Shown one piece after another: positions 1 through 5,270 of a stretch of DNA of 5,270 nucleotides. Both the position numbers and the translations under genes were made by a program. Numbering within the stretch: position 1 is the stretch's first letter; each line of letters begins with the position of its first letter. This DNA comes from Bacteroidales bacterium (GTDB taxonomy: Bacteria; Bacteroidota; Bacteroidia; Bacteroidales; F082), in NCBI GenBank assembly GCA_017651645.1, contig JAGCCO010000172.1:1-5270 (forward strand). The letters run 5' to 3'. The notes beneath the pieces are model-generated. The model saw only the letters and a program-made list of their open reading frames with translations. It made no database searches and was not told the origin of the DNA.

Positions 1-981
1 CCCGATTTCTTTGAGGTTTATGATAAGTTCATCAAGGAAAGCGGAGAGAAAAACGCTTGGACAAAGGCGACTTACGCGAAGATGGAGACGATGCGGAGGG
101 ACCTTAAAGCCTTCAAGAAGAACCTTAAGTTCTCAGACCTAACAGATTCTACCTTAGCGGAGTTTGTCGCTTATTTCCGGGATATCAAAAGACTCAGGAC
201 TCCCCGTAAGAAGAAAGGGGACAGGGATGATTATGACCACGATGACATCATCGGCTTGAAGAACTCTTCCATCGAAAAGAAACTGCGTTTTCTCCGTTGG
301 TTCCTAAACTGGGCGACCGAAAACGGTTACAATACGAACATGGCTTATAAGTCATTCAAGCCAACACTGAAAACAACTCAGAAGAAGGTAATCTACCTTA
401 CCAAGGAGGAAATGGCTCGGGTCCGTAATCTTCAATTGTCAGGGCCCCAGGCTTACCTGGATCCAATCCGCGATGTCTTCCTGTTCTGCTGCTTCTCCGG
501 ACTCAGACATTCCGACGCCAATAATCTCCGCAGAAGCGACATAAAAGGCGGCCATATTGAGGTTACGACCGTCAAGACGGCAGATAGTATATCCATCGAA
601 CTTAACGACGTCACAAAGGCGATTTTGGAGAAATACAAGGATGCTCCCTTCAACGATAACAAGGCGTTGCCGAACTACACCAACCAGGCAATGAATCGCG
701 ATGTCAAAGAACTATGCCGGCTCGCCGGTATCAATGAGGAAATACGCATTACAACCTACAAGGGTAACGTCCGAACCGACGAGATCCATCCCAAGTGGGA
801 ACTGGTCGGCACACATACCGGACGCCGCACCTTCATCGTAAACGCCTTATCCCTGGGAATCCCACCGAACATCGTAATGAAATGGACCGGCCACAGCGAC
901 TATTCTTCCATGAAACCCTATGTCGACATCGTGGATGATATCAAGGCCACCTCGATGACTAAGTTCAATGGTTTACTATAG
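1..981 (+). CDS. Tyrosine recombinase / integrase (5' end outside the window)
   Basis: Site-specific DNA recombinase that cuts and rejoins DNA through a covalent phosphotyrosine. The frame is open from base 1, so 326 residues are visible and the true start lies upstream; the ATG at 82 is internal, because the residues before it (for example FFEVYDKFIKESGE) look like ordinary SAM-like domain sequence. Counting from the first visible codon, the core-binding domain covers roughly residues 1-120, with a K/D-rich loop near 68-80, and the catalytic domain roughly 130-326. The full set is seen: Arg169 (in SGLRHSD), Lys192 (in VKT), His272-x-x-Arg275 (in HTGRR), His298 (in WTGHSD) and Tyr307 (in MKPYVDI), so the enzyme looks active. 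Family members in Bacteroidota are commonly near 400 residues (from memory), so perhaps 60-90 are missing. It is convergent with the cation operon. Whether it serves a mobile element or a chromosomal inversion cannot be told from here. Confidence 0.93.
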   Translation, partial: PDFFEVYDKFIKESGEKNAWTKATYAKMETMRRDLKAFKKNLKFSDLTDSTLAEFVAYFRDIKRLRTPRKKKGDRDDYDHDDIIGLKNSSIEKKLRFLRWFLNWATENGYNTNMAYKSFKPTLKTTQKKVIYLTKEEMARVRNLQLSGPQAYLDPIRDVFLFCCFSGLRHSDANNLRRSDIKGGHIEVTTVKTADSISIELNDVTKAILEKYKDAPFNDNKALPNYTNQAMNRDVKELCRLAGINEEIRITTYKGNVRTDEIHPKWELVGTHTGRRTFIVNALSLGIPPNIVMKWTGHSDYSSMKPYVDIVDDIKATSMTKFNGLL

Positions 982-1132
982 AGGCACTGAACATCACGAT
1001 AGGCTGTCGCCCTTGATACGTGTTTCCACAAAATATTGAATATTCTCGGATTTGATTCCTTAAATCTTGCAATTTTCTTGGAATCTATTCCGAACTCCTT
1101 CTCGATGCGTTATTAAGCATAAGAGAGATTCT

Positions 1133-1172
1133 TCCCTCGGATAAACTCCGGGGGATTTCTTTTCCCTTTTCT
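1133..1172 (+). terminator. Candidate rho-independent terminator downstream of the integrase
   Basis: The arm TCCCTCGG (1133-1140) pairs with CCGGGGGA (1148-1155) along 8 positions with one T-G wobble, around the 7-base loop ATAAACT. A pyrimidine-rich, T-heavy tract follows directly (TTTCTTTTCCCTTTTCTT). This is the expected layout for a + strand terminator, about 150 bases after the integrase stop. On the opposite strand the hairpin keeps 7 of 8 pairs but has no T-tract after it, so it is a weaker terminator for the operon. Confidence 0.55.
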
Positions 1173-1237
1173 TACCAGAGGTTCAGATAACAGGTTGTGA
1201 AACGATGGTAGGAACTTTGTCTTTTGCCACAGCGCTT

Positions 1238-1301
1238 CAAGCCACTCTTCGGGAAGTCGGCGCCTGGCTTGTATGGCTGGCCCACATAGTGAGGAGTGGC
1301 T
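1238..1301 (-). repeat. Overlapping inverted repeats just after the antiporter stop
   Basis: Two perfect inverted repeats share one arm. AGCCACTC (1240-1247) matches GAGTGGCT (1294-1301), and two further pairs are possible after one mismatch on the - strand. CAAGCCA (1238-1244) matches TGGCTTG (1265-1271). Both cannot form at once in the transcript. They begin directly after the antiporter stop codon, so they would fold the 3' end of the operon mRNA. No T-tract follows on the - strand, so this is not a standard intrinsic terminator. A role in 3' end protection or rho-dependent termination is possible but only inferred. Confidence 0.4.
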
Positions 1302-2897
1302 CTATTTTGCATTCAAAATGACCAGAACGTCCCCAGCGAGTGTACGAGTCTCTCCAGAAGGTATGATATCCTCCCCATTTCTGCGGATGAGCAGGACCAG
1401 ACTCTCTCCGGATAATTCTCCAATGGTGTGACCATCGCGTTTCCCGCCTTTTTTGACCGTCTTTTCTACAAGATACGTCTTCGTGTCTTCGAAGGTCTTT
1501 GTCACTACGATGACCTTGTCGCCGGCTTGGAGGATTGTGTCTCCGCGCGGGATATGACGTTCTCCTTTTCTGAGCACCAATGCCAGAAGGACATTTTTCG
1601 GGAGACCGATGTCCATTACTCTTTTGCCGTCCCAACTACTTTCTGGGACTATATCGATGCTGCCAAACTGCATCTGTGTTCCCTCTGAGTAGTCATTGAA
1701 GGTTCTCATAACATTGGCGTTCTCATCAACCATATCCAGTTTCCTTGCCACCCGTGGAATCAGAGAGCCTTGTATGGAGATTGAGAGAAGAACCAAGCAG
1801 AAGACGATGTTGAAGATGTCGTTCTCCACAAGAGGGTTGTCGGTCATGGCCATGATGGCGAACACGATGGAGGCCGCTCCTCTTAGCCCCACAAAAGCAA
1901 CCAGCACCTGTTGTTTGAATCGATATTTCCGGAATGGTGTGAGGATGCTCATAACAGACAGGGGCCTGGCGACCAGAAGCATGAATGCGAAAATAGCGAG
2001 AGCCGGGAGAATTGCCCGGTGGAGAAACAGTGGACGAGCAAGCAGACCAAGCAGGAAAAAGATGAGCACTTGCATAAGACCGGTGACTCCATCGAAGAAA
2101 TTTACCAACGCTTTTTTCCCGGGGAAATCACTGTTTCCCAGCATAATGCCCACGATGTATGCACTCAGATATCCATTCCCTCCGATTAGATCGGGAATGG
2201 CGTATGATAGGATTGCGACAGAGAGAATGAACAATGAATCGTAGCCTTCTCCTTTGATTCGAAAACGCTCCAAAATCCAGGAGGCGAGTTTGGCGATGCC
2301 GACTCCGCATCCAGCCCCGAATGCCAGTTGCGCAAAGAGCATCCATGAAATGCCAATCCCTGTCGCATTTCCATTCATAATACTTAGCATCAGCGCAGTG
2401 AGCATGTAGGCAAAGGGATCGTTGCTACCGCTCTCCATCTCCAGTATTGGGGCGGTATTGTTCCGGAGTCCCAACTTTTTAGACCGGAGTATGGAGAAAA
2501 CGGAAGCAGCATCGGTAGAACTCACAACGGAGCCAAGCAGAAAACTATCTCCCCATCCCCACCGAAGGGCAAAATGACAGAACAAACCTGTCAGGCCCGC
2601 TGTGAGGATTACTCCCAACGAAGCCAATAGCGTTGCTTCCCTTACAACTGGTTTGGCAGAATCCCATCGTGTGCCGAATCCGCCATAAAACATAATGAAT
2701 ATGAGGGCTACGGTACAGGTTTCCTTGGCGAAGACGTGATCTTCGAAATGCAGAGGCACCAGGCCATTATTGCCGAAGATCATTCCTAGCACGATGAAAG
2801 CCAGGAGGGTGGGGATGCCGATTCGGGCAGAGACATTGTTCAGCCAAATGCACAGCAGGATGATGATTCCGATGAGGATGAGGAAGAGAGTGATCAT
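1302..2897 (-). CDS. nhaP2: NhaP2/CvrA-type K+/H+ antiporter with C-terminal RCK_C domains
   Basis: Inner-membrane monovalent cation/proton antiporter of the cation-proton antiporter superfamily. Members of the NhaP2 type expel K+ (or Na+) in exchange for H+. The 531 residues split into a hydrophobic transport part of about 12-13 helices (residues 1-385) and a soluble C-terminus. Family marks in order are SSTDAAS near 126-132, the ESGSNDP motif at 155-161 carrying the ion-binding Asn159-Asp160 pair, and GLRGA at 337-341. After a linker (about 386-408), an RCK_C (TrkA-C) type domain covers about 409-470. A second, similar block at about 487-530 repeats its pattern (DG...I.L....L.L..R.GE..IP.G.T..AGD). 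RCK_C domains in other channels and antiporters bind small ligands that gate transport; the ligand here is unknown. The start overlaps the stop of the preceding gene as ATGA, and no Shine-Dalgarno sequence is evident. K+ preference is by family, not shown. Confidence 0.9.
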   Translation of the reverse strand: MITLFLILIGIIILLCIWLNNVSARIGIPTLLAFIVLGMIFGNNGLVPLHFEDHVFAKETCTVALIFIMFYGGFGTRWDSAKPVVREATLLASLGVILTAGLTGLFCHFALRWGWGDSFLLGSVVSSTDAASVFSILRSKKLGLRNNTAPILEMESGSNDPFAYMLTALMLSIMNGNATGIGISWMLFAQLAFGAGCGVGIAKLASWILERFRIKGEGYDSLFILSVAILSYAIPDLIGGNGYLSAYIVGIMLGNSDFPGKKALVNFFDGVTGLMQVLIFFLLGLLARPLFLHRAILPALAIFAFMLLVARPLSVMSILTPFRKYRFKQQVLVAFVGLRGAASIVFAIMAMTDNPLVENDIFNIVFCLVLLSISIQGSLIPRVARKLDMVDENANVMRTFNDYSEGTQMQFGSIDIVPESSWDGKRVMDIGLPKNVLLALVLRKGERHIPRGDTILQAGDKVIVVTKTFEDTKTYLVEKTVKKGGKRDGHTIGELSGESLVLLIRRNGEDIIPSGETRTLAGDVLVILNAK

Positions 2898-3352
2898 TTC
2901 TTGTCTATAGCAAAGGATTCCAGAGTGGAGACTTGCCGCATTGTTACTTCATAAAGGGGGTATTCAATTCCATGCGAGAAGTCTACATAATCAAAGTATC
3001 GGGCAAACCCACGGTCTTCACCTTTGCGATAATAAACATCGACAAGGGCTCCACCTGGCTGCCAACTATGAAGGTCAACTGTGTCAATGCTGCCTTTCAG
3101 ATAGGCCAGAATATCGTTCTTGTTCTCTCTTGAGAGAGAGATTTCCTTGAGCCGGAAAAGACCTTTCTGGCCTTCAAGCCGATAGCCGTGGTGATAGAAA
3201 GGCACCATCATTGCTCCGCAAAGGATGATGGTTGCTCCAAGACCGCCCCAACCTTCTCCCAGAAGGAAGCAGGCGGCTCCTGCCGCAAAGATAACCGTGA
3301 GAACCACGATATCCTGTGGCAGGAACGTTTTCTTTACCTGCTGCTCTTTCAT
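2894..3352 (-). CDS. Small two-helix membrane protein, third and most diverged paralog
   Basis: Unknown function, 152 residues. It has a short charged N-terminus, a helical hairpin (about residues 14-31 and 36-53), then FYHHGYRLEGQ and a soluble domain of about 95 residues that should face the cytoplasm if the basic N-terminus stays inside. It is clearly related to the two genes upstream. Shared features are the VKK start, an FAAG turn in helix 1, FY at the end of helix 2, G..LEGQ matching TREGE, and a strand VDVYY matching LEVFY or LEVYF followed by an aromatic-Asp pair (FDY). It lacks the ATE(I/M)(V/I)ELR and AEKLI.KL C-terminal motif that the other two share, ending instead in STLESFAIDKK. 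It overlaps both neighbours by four bases, so its translation is probably coupled to the antiporter that follows. Function cannot be assigned. Confidence 0.85.
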   Translation of the reverse strand: MKEQQVKKTFLPQDIVVLTVIFAAGAACFLLGEGWGGLGATIILCGAMMVPFYHHGYRLEGQKGLFRLKEISLSRENKNDILAYLKGSIDTVDLHSWQPGGALVDVYYRKGEDRGFARYFDYVDFSHGIEYPLYEVTMRQVSTLESFAIDKK

Positions 3353-3798
3353 AGTTTAGTGATGAGTTTTTCAGCCATGGAATCACGGAGCTCAATCATT
3401 TCGGTTGCTGCATCGAAACGGTTCTCCGCCACATCATAAAGCCTAACGTATGCTACTGGCTTTTCGGCATTGAAATAGACTTCCAGATAGAGATGGTCCG
3501 CTTCAGAAGTTGTCTCAAAATCCAGGACATCAGTATTATTCTCCAGGAAGTCAATGATTCCACTTCGATACTCAGGGTTAATGTCCAGGGATTTCTCTTT
3601 AAGTAGCGTGCTCTCACCTACGCGTTTGTTCGCCCTTTTGTAGAAAACAAACAGCAGAACACCGATAAAGCAGAACAGTATACCCCAGCCGGGAAGAAGA
3701 AAGTAAAGCCCGATACCTGCTGCAAGGACGATACTAGCAATGGCAAGGTCAAGAAAAGTATGAACCTTCTTGATCTTGATTTCTTCAGTTGTTCCCAT
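3349..3798 (-). CDS. Small two-helix membrane protein, second paralog
   Basis: Unknown function, 149 residues. The N-terminus carries KIKKVHT, followed by helix 1 (about 17-35) with the segment IVLAAGIGLYF at residues 23-33, identical to the first paralog, then a short PGWG turn, helix 2 (about 38-53) and FYKRANKR at the membrane edge. The soluble part (about 56-149) includes a LEVYFNAEKPVAYVRLYD stretch and ends with ATEMIELR and AEKLITKL, all closely matched in the first paralog. The ATG overlaps the preceding stop as TAATG, and the stop overlaps the next gene as ATGA. The alternating hydrophobic and charged pattern of the C-terminal half suggests a compact alpha/beta domain (inference). 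No signal peptide or enzyme motif was recognised. It is probably an accessory factor of the neighbouring transporters, but that rests only on position. Confidence 0.88.
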   Translation of the reverse strand: MGTTEEIKIKKVHTFLDLAIASIVLAAGIGLYFLLPGWGILFCFIGVLLFVFYKRANKRVGESTLLKEKSLDINPEYRSGIIDFLENNTDVLDFETTSEADHLYLEVYFNAEKPVAYVRLYDVAENRFDAATEMIELRDSMAEKLITKL

Positions 3799-4247
3799 TA
3801 CGCGATGCTTTTAAGTTTGTTTATGAGTTTTTCCGCTCTATCACCGCGCAGTTCTACGATTTCCGTTGCGGGCTCATATGTGTAATTGGAAAAGTCAAAG
3901 AGTTGAGCATATGCAATGGGTGCCGTCGCATTGTAGAATACTTCCAGTCGGATAATACCGCCATTGATATTGGTTTTCACTTCAGGCTCGACATCCTTGC
4001 CTTCGAGGAACCCCTTCAAGGAGTCTTTACAAAAATGGGCAATATCAACAGCCTCCTTCCGTAGAGCAACATCTTCCCCTTCCCGCGTATAGCCTTCTTT
4101 ATAGAAGAGCAACATCAAGAGACCGCAGACGGCCAGGAAAATGCCGAGTCCGGCGTTGATGAAATAGAGGCCGATGCCGGCGGCCAGTACAATGGCAGAT
4201 ATGATTAGGTCCTTTTTTGTGTGAACCTTTTTGAATTTGATTTGCAT
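3798..4247 (-). CDS. Small two-helix membrane protein, first paralog
   Basis: Unknown function, 149 residues. I chose the ATG at 4247. The frame stays open to an ATG at 4352, but that start would overlap the exchanger gene by about 100 bases and add 35 residues unlike the paralogs. From 4247 the protein begins MQIKFKKVHTKKD, matching IKIKKVHT of the second paralog, and lies 2 bases after the exchanger stop. Helix 1 is about 14-30 (IVLAAGIGLYF at 19-29), helix 2 about 33-49, then FYKEGYTREGE. The soluble domain contains LEVFYN (101-106), PIAYAQLFDF (110-119) and ATEIVELR (127-134), and ends with AEKLINKLKSIA. No catalytic motif was recognised. The basic residues before helix 1 and after helix 2 suggest both ends face the cytoplasm. 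Confidence 0.88.
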   Translation of the reverse strand: MQIKFKKVHTKKDLIISAIVLAAGIGLYFINAGLGIFLAVCGLLMLLFYKEGYTREGEDVALRKEAVDIAHFCKDSLKGFLEGKDVEPEVKTNINGGIIRLEVFYNATAPIAYAQLFDFSNYTYEPATEIVELRGDRAEKLINKLKSIA

Positions 4248-4249
4248 GA

Positions 4250-5200
4250 TTATAAGTTGATAAACAAATAAGTGTAATAGGCTCCGAAAACCAGGAGCAT
4301 CAGTGCGCCTTCCCAGCGGTCGATCCGCTCTCTTCGGCCTGTGTAAGCCCAAAGGAGCAACAGGATCATACTTAGCGTGAGAACCAAAGCATCGACATAT
4401 GTCACAGATGCTAAGGAAAGCGGTGTAATGAGGGCAGATGAGCCCAGAATCAGGAGGATATTGAAGACGTTAGAACCAAGGATGTTGCCGAGGGCCAGTT
4501 GGTCCCGTCCTTTGAGGGCGGCCACGAGACTGGTGGCCAGTTCCGGGAGTGATGTGCCTCCGGCCAGAATCGTAACGGCGATGAACTTGTCGCTGACACC
4601 GAGCATCCGAGCTAGATTCGTGGCAGAATTCACGAACAGATTGCCTCCGAATATCAGTCCGGAGAGCCCGGCAAGGACCATGAGAATGGCTATCCACAGT
4701 TTCCGGGGCTTGGATTCAGCTGCATCTTCTGCGGGTTTGCCGGTTACGAATGAATGGACGATATAGCCAGCGAAAATGGCAAGGAGCAGCGCTCCTTCCC
4801 AGCGGGAAAGACTGTCGGTCTGGCCGATGCCCCAAAGTGTGCGGTTCAGGCCTATCGCCAGATAGAGAACCGTAACAGCAAGCGTAAGCGGGATATCCTT
4901 CTTGCGGTTGTCCTGAGTCATAGTGACCGGGCATAACAACGCCGTAAGGCCCAATATAAACAGGACATTGAAGATATTGGAGCCGATAACATTGCCGACG
5001 GCGATATCGGCATTTCCCCCAAAAGCTCCCGTGAGGCTTACCACGAGTTCCGGACACGAAGTCCCAAAGCCAACGATGGTAAGGCCGATTACGAATTCAC
5101 TGACGCCAGCCCTCCTAGCGATGGAGGAAGCGCCTTCAACGAGCCAGTCAGCACCCAGGACGATAAGCCCCAGGCCGACCAGCAGCCAGATAATTGTCAT
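4250..5200 (-). CDS. YrbG-type Ca2+/Na+ exchanger (CaCA family)
   Basis: Inner-membrane cation exchanger of the Ca2+/cation antiporter family, expected to export Ca2+ against Na+ (or another cation). The 316 residues fit the YrbG-like class, with about ten helices arranged as two inverted halves. Each half carries the family's alpha repeat. Alpha-1 has GFGTSCPEL (44-52, Glu51) with GNVIGSNIFN (69-78, Asn78). Alpha-2 has GGTSLPEL (214-221, Glu220) with GNILGSNVFN (238-247, Asn247). The halves also share a WEGAL block (134-138 and 296-300). A hydrophilic loop (about 153-167) links them. The start at 5200 gives a normal N-terminal helix carrying ADWLVEGASS, and there is no Shine-Dalgarno sequence in front. 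It is the first gene of the operon. Ion preference is inferred from the family; the conserved Glu pair is intact. Confidence 0.93.
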   Translation of the reverse strand: MTIIWLLVGLGLIVLGADWLVEGASSIARRAGVSEFVIGLTIVGFGTSCPELVVSLTGAFGGNADIAVGNVIGSNIFNVLFILGLTALLCPVTMTQDNRKKDIPLTLAVTVLYLAIGLNRTLWGIGQTDSLSRWEGALLLAIFAGYIVHSFVTGKPAEDAAESKPRKLWIAILMVLAGLSGLIFGGNLFVNSATNLARMLGVSDKFIAVTILAGGTSLPELATSLVAALKGRDQLALGNILGSNVFNILLILGSSALITPLSLASVTYVDALVLTLSMILLLLWAYTGRRERIDRWEGALMLLVFGAYYTYLFINL

Positions 5201-5232
5201 GATGGTTGTTCTGATTATTAGATAACTGTCCT

Positions 5233-5255
5233 ATTGTCAAAAGAGCATTGACAAT
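5233..5255 (-). promoter_or_regulatory. Perfect 8-7-8 inverted repeat upstream of the operon, candidate operator
   Basis: ATTGTCAA (5233-5240) and TTGACAAT (5248-5255) are exact inverted copies separated by 7 bases (AAGAGCA). The dyad ends 32 bases before the exchanger start, where a promoter or 5' leader should be. It lacks a following T-tract on either strand, so it is unlikely to be a terminator. A further ATTGTCA occurs at 5193-5199, covering the start codon, exactly 40 bases from the first arm. A palindrome GCTATAGC sits at 5258-5265. I could not identify a clear Bacteroidota TAnnTTTG promoter element in 5201-5270. Binding by a dimeric regulator is an inference; an mRNA leader hairpin is the alternative. 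Confidence 0.45.
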
Positions 5256-5270
5256 CTGCTATAGCCGGAG

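Larger units (their letters stand above)
982..1301. other. Intergenic region between convergent integrase and operon
   Basis: About 320 bases between the integrase stop and the antiporter stop. The first part, to about 1130, is noticeably AT-rich. It holds an intrinsic terminator candidate at 1133-1172 and overlapping inverted repeats at 1238-1301. No tRNA, ribosomal RNA or CRISPR-like repeat was seen. Only short, unconvincing open frames are present: a 38-codon + strand frame from 1205, and a stretch with no stop that continues the antiporter frame on the - strand to tandem TAA codons at 1110-1115. If the integrase belongs to an integrated element, its attachment site could lie here, but the other junction is needed to see it. 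Confidence 0.6.
1302..5200 (-). other. Five-gene cation-transport operon
   Basis: Five genes run in the same direction with almost no space between them. The exchanger stop (4250-4252) is 2 bases before the next ATG (4247). The first and second small proteins overlap by one base as TAATG at 3796-3800. The second and third overlap by four as ATGA at 3349-3352. The third and the antiporter overlap by four as ATGA at 2894-2897. Such junctions point to one transcript and coupled translation, hence fixed stoichiometry. The order is exchanger, three paralogous two-helix membrane proteins, antiporter. I see no internal promoter or terminator. Confidence 0.85.

Noticed and set aside
1054..1085. Inverted repeat GATTCC / GGAATC with a 20-base loop
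   Set aside because: Only six pairs with a long AT-rich loop and no tail; expected by chance in AT-rich DNA.
982..1301. tRNA gene or fragment serving as an integrase attachment site
   Set aside because: No cloverleaf, T-arm motif or acceptor-end sequence was found on either strand.
1205..1321. 38-codon + strand frame with a hydrophobic centre between the convergent genes
   Set aside because: Short, overlaps the antiporter's 3' end, no ribosome binding site, and no supporting features; probably chance.
1237..1635. 132-codon - strand frame overlapping the antiporter 3' end
   Set aside because: Arg/Ser/His-rich translation with no domain, out of frame with the clearly conserved RCK_C region.
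1696..2244. 182-codon open frame on the + strand
   Set aside because: It is antisense to the transmembrane part of the antiporter, rich in Arg, Ser and Met without domain structure, and is a reverse-strand shadow.
4248..4352. 35-residue N-terminal extension of the first small membrane protein, from an ATG at 4352
   Set aside because: It lies inside the exchanger coding sequence in another frame, has no match in the paralogs, and the ATG at 4247 gives a perfect fit to them and to the operon spacing.
4377..5225. Open frames on the + strand (4377-4766, 4923-5225) and - strand (4716-5057) over the exchanger
   Set aside because: All overlap a well-supported CaCA family gene and lack recognisable motifs.
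1..5270. CRISPR array, insertion sequence or toxin-antitoxin module
   Set aside because: No regularly spaced repeats, no transposase and no small toxin/antitoxin-like gene pair were seen.

Overview
This window reads as a piece of a Bacteroidota (probably Bacteroidales) genome. The evidence is indirect. The integrase has the SAM-like core and catalytic domain layout common in that phylum, none of the starts I checked has a clear Shine-Dalgarno sequence, and the genes are packed with 1-4 base overlaps. The genus cannot be named from the sequence.

Left part (1-981, + strand): the 3' portion of a tyrosine recombinase, running in from beyond the left edge with all catalytic residues intact. It probably belongs to an integrated element or is a chromosomal invertase-type recombinase. 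A gap of about 320 bases follows (982-1301). It holds a good intrinsic terminator candidate for the + strand and some inverted repeats, but no convincing gene and no tRNA.

Right part (1302-5200, - strand): five genes transcribed leftward toward the integrase, almost certainly one operon. In transcription order they are a YrbG-type Ca2+/Na+ (CaCA family) exchanger, three consecutive paralogous small membrane proteins of 149, 149 and 152 residues, and a NhaP2/CvrA-type K+/H+ antiporter with a tandem pair of RCK_C-like regulatory domains. The junctions are a 2-base gap, a 1-base overlap (TAATG), and two 4-base overlaps (ATGA), which suggests translational coupling. A perfect 8-7-8 inverted repeat lies 32 bases upstream of the first start codon and is the best operator candidate.

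Working idea (inference): the operon is a cation-homeostasis unit. Two cation exchangers bracket a tandemly triplicated family of two-helix membrane proteins with a soluble C-terminal domain. The small proteins have no function I recognise. Their fixed position between two transporters makes accessory or regulatory subunits the most attractive hypothesis, and they are the most novel content of the window.
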